37,757 nt of DNA from Variovorax sp. KBW07 (lineage in GTDB: Bacteria; Pseudomonadota; Gammaproteobacteria; Burkholderiales; Burkholderiaceae_C). Both the position numbers and the translations under genes were made by a program. Location: the NCBI RefSeq assembly GCF_003852515.1, contig NZ_QAJK01000028.1:1-37757 (forward strand). Direction: 5' to 3'. Positions 25,656 through 32,923 of the stretch are shown one piece after another. The notes beneath the pieces were generated by a model. It had not been told where the DNA came from, did no database searches, and saw only the letters and a list, made by a program, of their open reading frames with translations. Position 1 is the first letter of the stretch. Every line of letters starts with the position of its first letter.

Positions 25656-26568
25656 GCATTCACACGCTGTCGCCACAGGTGGCAATGAAAAGGCGCTGCG
25701 CTGGGCGCTGCTGCTGACCTCGACCTACCTCGTGGCCGAGGTGATCGGCGGGCTGGTCTCGGGCAGCCTGGCGCTGCTGTCCGACGCGGCCCACATGTTC
25801 ACTGACACCGTGGCGCTGGCAATTTCGCTGGCCGCCATCTGGATCGGCAAACGGCCGGCCGACAAGCGGCGCACCTTCGGCTACTACCGCTTCGAGATAT
25901 TGGCCGCCGTGCTCAACGCGGTGCTGCTGTTCTTCGTGGCCATCTACGTGCTGTACGAGGCGTACCGGCGCATCTCGGCGCCGGCCGAGATCCAGTCGAC
26001 CATGATGCTGCTGGTGGCCACCGGCGGCCTCGTCGTCAACCTCATCGGCATGCGCCTGCTGGCCGCCGGCAAGGACAAGAGCCTCAACGTGAAGGGCGCG
26101 TACCTGGAGGTGTGGGCCGACATGCTGGGTTCGGTCGGCGTGATCGTCGGCGCGCTGGTGATCCGCTTCACCGGCTGGGCCTGGGTCGATTCGGTGATTG
26201 CCGTGGCCATCGGGCTGTGGGTGCTGCCGCGCACATGGCGGCTGCTGCGCGAAAGCCTGAATGTGCTGCTGGAAGGGGTGCCCGACGACGTCGATCTGCC
26301 CGCGGTGGAAAGTGCGCTGCTGGCAAGTGAAGGCGTGGCCAGCCTGCACGACCTGCACGTGTGGGCACTGTCCAGCGGCAAGGTGAGCCTGAGCGTGCAC
26401 GTGGTGTGCACGCCCGAGGTGAGCGACATGGCGCCGCTGATGCTGCAGTTGCGCGCGCTGCTGGCGGAGAAATTCGACATCCACCATTCGACGGTGCAGG
26501 TGGAGCGGGTGCCTTGCGAGCAGGCGGCGGAGAGCCATGGGTTCGGGCCGGCTGTGGGGGCGGTGTAG
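25645..26568 (+). CDS. czcD: Cation diffusion facilitator CzcD
   Basis: Inner-membrane Zn/Cd/Co:H+ antiporter moving metal from cytosol to periplasm, 307 residues. It starts MAHEHSHAVATGG with a small His motif. Six membrane helices follow, with the first metal site in LLSDAAHMFTDTVAL near residues 45-58 and the second in AYLEVWADMLGSVGV near 150-165, and a cytosolic C-terminal domain (SLHDLHVWALSSG). The second site has Glu where ZitB/YiiP-type proteins have His or Asp. This is how I remember CzcD proteins and may tune specificity. The ATG at 25645 lies inside the czcA 3' end (11-bp overlap). It would feed periplasmic metal to the CzcCBA pump. Confidence 0.92.
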   Translation: MAHEHSHAVATGGNEKALRWALLLTSTYLVAEVIGGLVSGSLALLSDAAHMFTDTVALAISLAAIWIGKRPADKRRTFGYYRFEILAAVLNAVLLFFVAIYVLYEAYRRISAPAEIQSTMMLLVATGGLVVNLIGMRLLAAGKDKSLNVKGAYLEVWADMLGSVGVIVGALVIRFTGWAWVDSVIAVAIGLWVLPRTWRLLRESLNVLLEGVPDDVDLPAVESALLASEGVASLHDLHVWALSSGKVSLSVHVVCTPEVSDMAPLMLQLRALLAEKFDIHHSTVQVERVPCEQAAESHGFGPAVGAV

Positions 26569-26716
26569 TTCGCAACTGGGAGCTGGGCCATTCACCGATC
26601 GTCAGGGGTTGCGGCGCGAAGCAGGCCCTTCTCGAAGGCAATACGGGAAGCCCGTTGTTGTCACTCGCATGCCGCCAGAGCCGCCGTTCGATGTTTGGGG
26701 CCAGCGCGATGGACCG

Positions 26717-27112
26717 TCATGGCTTGACGGCCTCTTCACGCTTTTTATCGATTGCCGCCTTGGCCTCGGAGTCCAGGTAGTCGACCCAAACTTTCAGGGC
26801 GTTCTGGTCTCCTCTCCCCATGCCATTGGACTTTAGAAAGAGCTGTCCTTTGTACTCGAATGCCTGACGAGTAACGACTGCCGGGTGCGCCGGATGGCCT
26901 GGCTTCGTTACCAAGAAAACTCTCGATTGCTTGTTGTCGATGAACTGAAGGACTTCTCCTCGGTCGATTTCCTCGAACCCCGTCTCGGCCCGGAACATCT
27001 TCACTACTTCCGCGTGTTCCCTCTCGTACTGCGCTCTTTTTTCATCCGATGGCTGCGCAGTCGCTGAAACGCTTGCGACCAGGCACAAGACCAGCGCAAT
27101 TGCTCGATGCAT
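26717..27112 (-). CDS. Exported protein of unknown function
   Basis: A 131-residue protein with a clear signal peptide (MHRAIALVLCLVASVSATAQ, cleavage probably after ATA). The mature part is highly charged, with a helical start (SDEKRAQYEREHAEVVKMF), a compact beta-rich middle (EVLQFIDNKQSRVFLVTKPGHPAHPAVVTR) and a lysine/glutamate-rich helical end. There are no cysteines beyond the signal region and no motif I recognise. It stands alone on the minus strand after the czc operon, transcribed towards it. The GC content is lower than in the czc genes, suggesting a later insertion or weaker selection. No function can be assigned. Confidence 0.6.
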   Translation of the reverse strand: MHRAIALVLCLVASVSATAQPSDEKRAQYEREHAEVVKMFRAETGFEEIDRGEVLQFIDNKQSRVFLVTKPGHPAHPAVVTRQAFEYKGQLFLKSNGMGRGDQNALKVWVDYLDSEAKAAIDKKREEAVKP

Positions 27113-27209
27113 ACGACTCCCTCAATGTCAATGTTCAACGATGGCCATCTGCCGTCGGCTTGTCAGCCCGCGCACATGTGCTTGTCTTGAAGCGTGGGAA
27201 CGCGTTACC

Positions 27210-27662
27210 TCAACGCTCATCGCCGGTGTTGGCACGATAGCTGAGCCGGCCCGCCGTCATCGGCCCGCCGTCGCTCCGGTCTTTGGGGTGGCTTCGGCCC
27301 TCCAACACAGGAACTTCGTCGAAGTCGAACGGGCTCAGACCGGCAATGCACGCCACGTTCACGCCGTATTGGCTCGGGACGGAGCGCCGGGAGTGAAAGG
27401 TATAGATGCCGCACACCGAGCAGAAGTAATGCTTCGCCTGGCCGGTATTGAACTGGTAGAGCGTCAGCTTGTCCGCGCCCTGCACGACATGTATGTCGTC
27501 CAGGTTGGCTGAAACGGCCACCGCCCCACGCATGCTGCAGTACGTGCAATTGCAGCGGCGTGCCGTTCGCAAGCCATCGGTCAACAAGACAGTGAATCGG
27601 ACAGCCTTGCAATGGCAAGCTGCCTGAAGAACGTTGCGGTCGTCAAATTCTGAATTCGTCAT
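27210..27662 (-). CDS. GFA-family (CENP-V/Gfa) zinc-binding protein
   Basis: Protein of the glutathione-dependent formaldehyde-activating (GFA) fold, 150 residues. The zinc ligands are spread as in the family: ACHCKAVRF near residue 16, RRCNCTYCSMRG near 36-42, and YFCSVCGIYTFH near 79-82. In the founding member the fold promotes S-hydroxymethylglutathione formation, but most homologues have no proven reaction, so only the family is called. The ATG at 27662 has a strong ribosome-binding site (GGGAGGTGG on the minus strand); 35 upstream in-frame codons exist without one. It is on the same strand as the exported protein 97 bp downstream, perhaps one transcript. It lies in a lower-GC stretch. 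Confidence 0.8.
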   Translation of the reverse strand: MTNSEFDDRNVLQAACHCKAVRFTVLLTDGLRTARRCNCTYCSMRGAVAVSANLDDIHVVQGADKLTLYQFNTGQAKHYFCSVCGIYTFHSRRSVPSQYGVNVACIAGLSPFDFDEVPVLEGRSHPKDRSDGGPMTAGRLSYRANTGDER

Positions 27663-27930
27663 CTCCACCTCCCTTTGCATGATGTGAATCCGGTGTGCCA
27701 TCTTGCCGAAAACGGCTCGTGGCCGACTCTGGTCCAACAACTCTGAATTGGTTTCAGCAACGCACAACCGAGCTTCATTGCTTCAGTGGAGTCTATGGCT
27801 CATCCTTCGCCTGCCCAATATCAAGTGCTGTCTGATCAGCCATCTACCAGTTCTCGGGGATGGATCGAAGCGAACGAAAAACTCACACTCCGACACGTTT
27901 TGAAATTCGTTTGATCCAAAGGCTTCCTGC
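27663..27930. other. Lower-GC intergenic stretch
   Basis: A 268-bp gap between divergent genes that is visibly poorer in G and C than the flanks, especially around 27750-27920. No gene, repeat or RNA structure is recognised. Short frames here lack codon bias. It probably holds the promoters of the GFA-family and beta-propeller genes. Confidence 0.5.
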
Positions 27931-29433
27931 ATGTCGGCGCTCGCCCCCACCCACGGCACTTGTTCTCAACTTTCGCGCGGGAAGCTCACCCGGCGTTCAT
28001 GGCCTGATCGGCTGGGCAGCGTCTTGCTGGGCACGATGCTTGTCGGCCTGGCCTCATGCGGTGGTGGTGGCGGTGGAGGCGGTGGCTTCTTCCCCTCGGC
28101 ATCGACGCCGCCGCCAGCCGCGCCTGTGCCGGAGGTTCCCGCGCCACCGGCAGGCCCAGGCGCCACCTACACAGTGAGCGGCAATGTCAGCGGCTTGCTG
28201 GGTTCCGGCCTGGTGTTGCAGAACAACGCCGGCGACGACCTGGCCATCGCGGCGAACGGCACTTTCAGTTTTTCCACCAAGCTGCCCGGTGGGGCAGCCT
28301 ATGCGGTCACGGTCAAGTCCCAGTCGAGAATCCTGACCCGGGTCTGCACCGTCGGCAACGGCACGGGCACTGTCGCCGATGCCGCCGTCACCAACGTGGC
28401 GGTGACCTGTGCCGCGCCCGCGGCACGCTTTGCCTATGTGACGAATAAGAACTCCGACAACCTGTTTCCTTACACCATCGATGCCAGCACCGGCGCATTG
28501 GGCGCGGCCGGGCCGATGTTGACGACAGGCCGCGCCCCTGCCTCCATTGCCGTGGAGCCCACGGGCCGGTTTGCGTACGTAGTGAATCAAGTCGATGCAA
28601 CCGTCTCGGTCTTTGCTGTCGATGTCGGCACCGGCGCACTGAGTTCGACGGGCTTGCTGCCGGAGGCAACGGGGGCTTCACCCGCCTTCATCACCGTCGA
28701 CCCCACGGGCCGGTTTGCCTATGTTGCAAATTTCGGCGACGACACCGTGTCCGGCTATTCCATCGACGCCGGCACCGGCGCCGTGAGTCCGATGGGCTCG
28801 CCGCCGGTGCCGACAGGGCGCTTGCCCAACACCATCACCATGGACCCCCAGGGCCGGTTTGCCTATGTGGTGAACCAGGGCTCCAACAATGTGTCGGTGT
28901 ACGCCATCGATGCCAGCACGGGCGCGTTGAGTCCAGTGCTCACGCCGGTGCTTGCGGGAATTACACCCATCGCCATCGCCGTGGACCCTACGGGCCGGTT
29001 TGCCTACGTGGCGAACTCAGGCTCCGGCAACGTGTCGGCCTACACCATCGACGCCAGCACCGGCGCGTTGAGTTCGCTGGTGGCCATGCCGACGGTGAGC
29101 GCGGGCACCGGCCCCAACTCCGTCGCCGTGGACCCGACGGGCCGGTTCGCCTATGTGACGAATGCATACAGCAACGCCGTGTCGGGCTATTCCATCGATG
29201 CCATCACCGGCGTCTTGAGTGCGATGACCCCGCCGACGGTGCCCACAAGAACCACTCCCTTGGCCGTCACCGTAGACCCCACGGGCCGCTTCGCCTACGC
29301 GACGAACAGCGTTTCCAAGGACATATCGGGCTACACCATCGATGCCGCCACCGGCGCGTTGAGCCCGCTGACCGTGCAGCCGACGGTGGCGACCGGGGGG
29401 ATCAACCCGCAAGCGCTGGTGTTGTCGAGATAG
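27931..29433 (+). CDS. Lipoprotein with seven-repeat beta-propeller (lactonase/YVTN-like)
   Basis: A 500-residue predicted lipoprotein. A long N-terminal region leads to a hydrophobic stretch ending in the lipobox LASC near residue 43, followed by an unusual run of nine glycines and a proline/alanine-rich linker. A small beta-rich domain (TYTVSGNVSGLLGSGLVLQ to about residue 160) comes next. Seven repeats then fill the remainder, each with a core like DPTGRFAYVVN and a YTIDASTGALS partner, as in YVTN/6-phosphogluconolactonase-like seven-bladed propellers. Such proteins often sit on the cell surface and bind ligands or partners; enzymatic activity is not evident. A start nearer the hydrophobic stretch is possible. 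It is a single-gene unit, with no partner visible. Confidence 0.8.
   Translation: MSALAPTHGTCSQLSRGKLTRRSWPDRLGSVLLGTMLVGLASCGGGGGGGGGFFPSASTPPPAAPVPEVPAPPAGPGATYTVSGNVSGLLGSGLVLQNNAGDDLAIAANGTFSFSTKLPGGAAYAVTVKSQSRILTRVCTVGNGTGTVADAAVTNVAVTCAAPAARFAYVTNKNSDNLFPYTIDASTGALGAAGPMLTTGRAPASIAVEPTGRFAYVVNQVDATVSVFAVDVGTGALSSTGLLPEATGASPAFITVDPTGRFAYVANFGDDTVSGYSIDAGTGAVSPMGSPPVPTGRLPNTITMDPQGRFAYVVNQGSNNVSVYAIDASTGALSPVLTPVLAGITPIAIAVDPTGRFAYVANSGSGNVSAYTIDASTGALSSLVAMPTVSAGTGPNSVAVDPTGRFAYVTNAYSNAVSGYSIDAITGVLSAMTPPTVPTRTTPLAVTVDPTGRFAYATNSVSKDISGYTIDAATGALSPLTVQPTVATGGINPQALVLSR
28427..29412 (+). repeat. Coding repeats of the beta-propeller
   Basis: The seven blades of about 45 residues are near-copies at DNA level around their core: acgggccggtttgcctatgt and close variants recur roughly every 135-145 bp. 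This similarity favours copy-number change by recombination and could mislead assembly. It is a coding repeat, not a CRISPR array. Confidence 0.8.
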
Positions 29434-29443
29434 CGCCGCTGGC

Positions 29444-29719
29444 TCAAGCGAAGAAGGAATATGCCGCCCACGCCAGGCAACTCACACAGAGGATGCCGAA
29501 GAGCCAGACCGCTTGGCTGAGGTCGCCGATGCCGTGGCGTGCGCCGTACTGCTTTCGCTTTTCTTGCTCGGCAAGCGGCACATGAGTGACGTCTTCGCCC
29601 CAGGCCTTTGCGGTCAGGGCGTAGGGAACATCCTTGGCCGATGTTGAAAGGCGCGCAGCGTCGCAGGCGAGGTAGCCAAAGACGACCGCTGCAGCGAGCA
29701 GCACCCAGGAAAGAGTCAT
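29444..29719 (-). CDS. Small two-helix membrane protein, unknown function
   Basis: A 91-residue protein with a membrane helix at each end: SWVLLAAAVVFGYLACDAARL near residues 4-24 and AVWLFGILCVSCLAWAAYSFF near 70-90. They are joined by a polar loop (KDVPYALTAKAWGEDVTHVPLAEQEKRKQYG). Both termini would face the same side. The codon pattern on this strand is consistent with coding, and it begins with a normal ATG. It is convergent with the beta-propeller gene, and on the same strand and downstream of another small membrane protein gene. I do not recognise a family. Confidence 0.55.
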   Translation of the reverse strand: MTLSWVLLAAAVVFGYLACDAARLSTSAKDVPYALTAKAWGEDVTHVPLAEQEKRKQYGARHGIGDLSQAVWLFGILCVSCLAWAAYSFFA

Positions 29720-29817
29720 GGTTCAAATGGTCCGTGAGGTTTTGAGGGGTGCACTGGGCGACGGCCTCCACAGGCCGCGCGCTGCTGCATTTCGTCGCAA
29801 CGCATCCAGCGAATACC

Positions 29818-30087
29818 TCACCGAAAACGACCACTCACAAACCTGCCGGCAAGGTAGAGCATGGTAAGCGTGGGTATCGCGAGTGCGAGGTAGGCGGCGC
29901 CCCAAGTCAGGCGCTCGATGAGCCATCCGAGGCCCAGTGCATCCAGCGCTGAGGCTTGAAGCGCAATGGGAAGCTGAAGGAATACGAGTCGGCCTTTGGG
30001 GTCGCCACCGGCCGTCATGGCCAGCGCAACGCACACGGCGATGATGGTTCCGTAAAGGGCACAAAGCACCAGGCCGAGGCGATTCAT
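29818..30087 (-). CDS. Small membrane protein, unknown function
   Basis: An 89-residue protein with two or three hydrophobic segments: LGLVLCALYGTIIAVCVALAM at the N-terminus and YLALAIPTLTMLYLAGRF near the C-terminus. Between them is an amphipathic stretch (QASALDALGLGWLIERLTW). I chose the ATG at 30087 (MNRLGLVL), since the longer in-frame extension crosses into the antisense of the SDR gene. It resembles small bacterial membrane proteins of the SCO4225-like type, but that is only an impression. It may share a transcript with the next small membrane gene, 98 bp downstream. Confidence 0.55.
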   Translation of the reverse strand: MNRLGLVLCALYGTIIAVCVALAMTAGGDPKGRLVFLQLPIALQASALDALGLGWLIERLTWGAAYLALAIPTLTMLYLAGRFVSGRFR

Positions 30088-30200
30088 TGATTGGGGCTGC
30101 GGGATCGCGCGTGTATCTTGAGCCGACTGTAGCCGGTCGCTGCCACCGAGCTTTGCGCCCGGCAGCCTGATATTCCGGCGGTTTTCGATTCCCTTGTCAC

Positions 30201-30252
30201 AAACGCCTCCCGCTGGACGTCTTCCTTGGATGGACGCCCACGGGGGGCGTTT
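30201..30252 (+). terminator. Strong hairpin in the leader of the SDR gene
   Basis: AAACGCCTCCC (30201-30211) pairs with GGGGGGCGTTT (30242-30252) over 11 positions with one U-G pair, enclosing a 30-nt loop that contains tggacg twice. CTCTTT follows. It looks like a Rho-independent terminator but lies between a divergent minus-strand gene and the SDR start at 30284. On the plus strand it can only be a leader structure or attenuator, or the end of an unseen short transcript. Confidence 0.5.
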
Positions 30253-30283
30253 CTCTTTGACTCCCTCTACCAAGGAATCGACC

Positions 30284-31036
30284 ATGAAGATCGTCATCAT
30301 CGGAGGCTCGGGCCTCATCGGCTCTAAGCTCGCAACCCTGCTGCGCCATGCCGGCCACGAGGTCGTTGCCGCATCGCCTTCCACGGGCGTCAACACGCTC
30401 ACGGGCGAGGGCCTGAAGGAGGCGCTGGCGGGCGCACAGGTGGTCGTGGACGTGGCGAACTCGCCGTCGTTCGAAGACGACGCGGCGCTGCATTTCTTCG
30501 ACACGGCGGGGCGCAACCTGTTGGCGGCGGCTGCCCAGGCCGGCGTGGCGCACCTTGTCGCGCTGTCGGTGGTGGGCACCGAGCGCCTGCTGGCCAGCGG
30601 TTATTTCCGGGCCAAGCAGCGCCAGGAGGAACTGATCGAAGCTTCGCCGGTGCCCTGGACCATCGTGCAGGCCACGCAGTTCTTCGAGTTCGTGGCGGGT
30701 ATTGCCGATGGGAGCGTACAAGACGGCGCAGTCCGTTTGTCGAACGCGCTGATCCAGCCGATGGCGGCGGACGACGTAGCTGCCGCGCTGGCCGTCGTGG
30801 TGGCCGAGCCGCCCGCGCGGAGCCGGATCGAAATCGCGGGGCCGCAGGCGCTGCCGCTCGATGCGCTGGTGCGCCGCCTGTTCGCTGCAACGGGCGACAG
30901 GCGGCCGGTCGTGACCGATGCGCAGGCGAGCTACTTCGGCGTGCAGCTGGGCGACCGTTCGCTGACGCCCGGCGCCGCCCCGCGCCTGGCGACGACGCGC
31001 TTCGAATACTGGCTCGCGCAGCGCGCGCGGGCCTGA
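30284..31036 (+). CDS. NmrA-like SDR-family NAD(P)-binding protein
   Basis: Atypical short-chain dehydrogenase/NmrA-like protein, 250 residues, cytosolic. The Rossmann fold opens at once with IVIIGGSGLIGSKLATLL (the GxxGxxG nucleotide-binding loop). It continues with VVVDVANSPSF, and AGVAHLVALSVVGTERLLASGYFRAKQRQEE has the active-site-like Tyr...Lys spacing. A substrate-side region, PWTIVQATQFFEF, follows. Proteins of this group are often NADPH-dependent reductases or redox-sensing regulators; the substrate is unknown. I chose the ATG at 30284 preceded by caaggaatc; the upstream in-frame codons cross a strong hairpin. A secreted cupin gene follows 71 bp downstream on the same strand. Confidence 0.85.
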   Translation: MKIVIIGGSGLIGSKLATLLRHAGHEVVAASPSTGVNTLTGEGLKEALAGAQVVVDVANSPSFEDDAALHFFDTAGRNLLAAAAQAGVAHLVALSVVGTERLLASGYFRAKQRQEELIEASPVPWTIVQATQFFEFVAGIADGSVQDGAVRLSNALIQPMAADDVAAALAVVVAEPPARSRIEIAGPQALPLDALVRRLFAATGDRRPVVTDAQASYFGVQLGDRSLTPGAAPRLATTRFEYWLAQRARA

Positions 31037-31054
31037 GCCGCCGGCTACCGGCTC
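31035..31054 (+). terminator. Possible terminator after the SDR gene
   Basis: GAGCCG (31035-31040) and CGGCTC (31049-31054) form a 6-bp stem over the SDR stop codon, followed by a loosely T-rich tail (attgattcatccattcattt). It could reduce read-through into the cupin gene. Confidence 0.35.
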
Positions 31055-31077
31055 ATTGATTCATCCATTCATTTCAA

Positions 31078-31094
31078 GGCCCGCAACGCGGGCC
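31078..31094 (+). repeat. Hairpin just upstream of the cupin gene
   Basis: GGCCCGC (31078-31084), loop aac, GCGGGCC (31088-31094) is a perfect 7-bp stem ending 13 bp before the cupin ATG. It could mask or present the ribosome-binding region, or protect the mRNA 5' side. Confidence 0.5.
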
Positions 31095-31107
31095 GCAAAG
31101 GCAAGCC

Positions 31108-31518
31108 ATGACCTATTTTTTTCAGAAGACCTGCATTTCCCTGGGCCTCGCACTCGGTGTGTTCGCCGCGCAGCCCGCCCTGGCGGCGCCCGAAGCCGCG
31201 GTGACCATGCTGATGACGAAAGACCTGGCGGACATGCCCGGCAAGGAAGCGATCTCGTTCATCGTCGACTTTCCGCCGGGCTCGGTCGACCCGGTCCATC
31301 GCCACGACGCGCATGCCTTCGTGTACGTGCTCGAAGGCTCGATCGTGATGGGAGTGAAGGGCGGCAAGGAGTTCACGCTGACGCCGGGCCAGACCTTCTA
31401 CGAAGGCCCGGCGGACATCCACACCGTGGGCCGCAACGCCAGTGCGACCCAACCCGCGAAGTTCCTGGTGACGATGGTCAAGGACAAGGGCGTGCCGCTG
31501 CTTACGCTGGTCAAGTAA
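31108..31518 (+). CDS. Secreted cupin-domain protein
   Basis: A 136-residue protein with a signal peptide (FFQKTCISLGLALGVFAAQPALAAPE, cleavage after ALA). A single small cupin barrel follows. The first cupin motif lies in PVHRHDAHAFVYVLEGSIVMG near residues 68-88, with the metal-binding His-x-His and Glu. The second is in FYEGPADIHTVGRNAS near 100-112. It is therefore likely a periplasmic metal-binding cupin. Homologues are often annotated only as cupin-domain proteins, and no substrate can be named. It follows the SDR gene on the same strand after 71 bp and is convergent with mog. Confidence 0.85.
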   Translation: MTYFFQKTCISLGLALGVFAAQPALAAPEAAVTMLMTKDLADMPGKEAISFIVDFPPGSVDPVHRHDAHAFVYVLEGSIVMGVKGGKEFTLTPGQTFYEGPADIHTVGRNASATQPAKFLVTMVKDKGVPLLTLVK

Positions 31519-31523
31519 GCAAC

Positions 31524-31548
31524 GCCGGCGCATGGGCATGGCGCCGGC
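31524..31548. terminator. Bidirectional hairpin between cupin gene and mog
   Basis: GCCGGCGC (31524-31531) and GCGCCGGC (31541-31548) form a perfect 8-bp stem with a 9-nt loop, placed between two convergent stop codons 43 bp apart. There is no U-tract on either side, so it would act as a weak or factor-assisted terminator or an mRNA 3'-end stabiliser. Confidence 0.5.
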
Positions 31549-31560
31549 CCTGACAAGACC

Positions 31561-32151
31561 TCAGCGCGGCGGGCGAATCGCCGACTTGGGCCTGAAGGCC
31601 TTGCAGACCGTGTCGTCGGTTTCCAGGTACGGCCCGCCGATCAGGTCGATGCAGTAGGGCACGGCCGCGAAGATGCCCGGCACGAGCTGCGTGCCATCGG
31701 CATCCTTCAGCCCTTCGAGCGTTTCCGCAATCGACTTGGGCTGCCCTGGCAGGTTGATGATCAGGCTCTTGTCGCGGATCACCGCCACCTGGCGCGAAAG
31801 GATCGCGGTCGGCACGAAGCGCAGGCTGATCTGGCGCATCTGCTCGCCGAAGCCGGGCATTTCCTTGTGGGCGACGGCCAGCGTGGCTTCGGGGGTCACG
31901 TCGCGCAGGGCGGGGCCGGTGCCACCGGTGGTGAGCACCAGCGAGCAGCCGGCGTCGACCAGCCCGATCAGCGCGGCGCTGATGCCGGCGGCCTCGTCGG
32001 GGATCAAGCGGGGCTCGAATTCGATGGGGTTCTTCAGCGCGCGGCCGAGCCATTCCTTGAGCGCGGGCAGGCCCTTGTCTTCGTAGGTGCCGCTGGAGGC
32101 GCGGTCGCTGATGGAGACGATGCCGATGCGGACGGAGTCAGGTGCGCTCAT
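31561..32151 (-). CDS. mog: Molybdopterin adenylyltransferase
   Basis: Adenylates molybdopterin with ATP before molybdate insertion in molybdenum cofactor synthesis, cytosolic. The 196-residue protein has the MogA/MoaB fold landmarks: IGIVSISDRASSGTYEDKG near residue 10, CSLVLTTGGTGPALRDVTPEAT near 70-90 and LIINLPGQPKSIAETLEG near 135-150. The length suits Mog rather than the MoeA or CinA proteins that contain the same domain. I chose the ATG at 32151 (MSAPDSVRIG); the upstream in-frame codons overlap the darP 3' end. It follows darP on the same strand after 19 bp, a common Burkholderiales order. Confidence 0.92.
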   Translation of the reverse strand: MSAPDSVRIGIVSISDRASSGTYEDKGLPALKEWLGRALKNPIEFEPRLIPDEAAGISAALIGLVDAGCSLVLTTGGTGPALRDVTPEATLAVAHKEMPGFGEQMRQISLRFVPTAILSRQVAVIRDKSLIINLPGQPKSIAETLEGLKDADGTQLVPGIFAAVPYCIDLIGGPYLETDDTVCKAFRPKSAIRPPR

Positions 32152-32170
32152 GGTCAGAAAGGCAGGGGGC

Positions 32171-32827
32171 TCATGCGTCCTCTTCCCGGTCTTGTGCCGC
32201 AGCCGCGGCCGCATGGTCGTCGCCGCCGTGCACCGCCAGCTGCGCACGCACCAGCTGGAAGATCTCGCGGTAGGCCTTGCCCTGGCGCGGCGCTTCACCG
32301 GCCGGGCCGGTCTTCATGTCCTTGCGGGCCTGGCGCACCAGGGCGCGCAGTTGCTGGGAATCGGTGGCAGGGTGGGTTTCGATCCAGCCGCCGAGCGCAT
32401 CGTCGTCGGCAATCAGGCGGTCGCGCCAGCGTTCGGCTTCGTGCAGCGCGGCGGCTTCGGCGGCGGGCACGGTGTTCTGCTCGGTCAGGGCGAGCTTGAC
32501 GGCTTCCAGCACCTCGGGTTCGAGCTTGCGCATCAGCTTGCCGATGAACTGCATCTGGCGGCGCTTGCCCTCGAAATTGGTGATGCGCTTGGCCTCGGCG
32601 ATGGCGTCGACCAGTTTTTCGTCGAGCTGGAGGGCGTCGAACAGGGCGGCGCGAAGGCCGAGCAGCTCGGTGCCGAGCTTTTGCAGCTCGTCGCTCTCGC
32701 GCTTGAGGTCGGTGCGGCTGGATTCGTCGGTGCCCTTGAGCTCACGCTTGAGCTCGAGGTCGAGTTCGCTGCCTTCGGCAACGAATTGGCCACGGACGAA
32801 ATAGCCTTTTTTGGGTTTGCGGGACAT
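32171..32827 (-). CDS. darP: Ribosome-associated protein DarP (YjgA)
   Basis: YjgA/DUF615-family protein, 218 residues, known in E. coli to associate with the large ribosomal subunit during late assembly. It is almost wholly helical and charged: ELDLELKRELKGTDESSRTD, KRITNFEGKRRQMQFIGKLMR (the conserved core near residues 80-100) and an Arg/Lys-rich C-terminal half. An Ala-rich, Asp/Glu-ending tail closes the protein. The ATG at 32827 (MSRKPKKGYFVRGQF) is the natural start. It is divergent from pmbA with 96 bp between starts, and 19 bp upstream of mog. The darP-pmbA pairing is widespread in proteobacteria. Confidence 0.92.
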   Translation of the reverse strand: MSRKPKKGYFVRGQFVAEGSELDLELKRELKGTDESSRTDLKRESDELQKLGTELLGLRAALFDALQLDEKLVDAIAEAKRITNFEGKRRQMQFIGKLMRKLEPEVLEAVKLALTEQNTVPAAEAAALHEAERWRDRLIADDDALGGWIETHPATDSQQLRALVRQARKDMKTGPAGEAPRQGKAYREIFQLVRAQLAVHGGDDHAAAAAAQDREEDA

Positions 32828-32923
32828 GGAGTTGGATTCTGGGCCGCACCGTGCGGCGTTGCAATGTGCGCAACAGACAGTGGGAAAACGAGAAATAGGG
32901 GGCGCAAGTATCATAGCCACCAC

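Noticed and set aside
22128-25685. 1185-codon minus-strand open frame antisense to czcA
   Set aside because: Shadow frame of low-complexity His/Arg/Gln composition; czcA on the plus strand is a full-length RND pump.
26643-26655. Terminator after czcD (acggg-aag-cccgt)
   Set aside because: Five base pairs with a three-base loop and no T-run; not better than chance in this sequence.
28427-29412. CRISPR array or noncoding repeat array
   Set aside because: The repeats are in frame, encode propeller blades and have diverged coding sequence between them.
30201-30252. Mini-ykkC/guanidine riboswitch
   Set aside because: Some ACGG-like loop sequence is present, but the paired small hairpins with ACGR loops are not; only a single long stem is seen.
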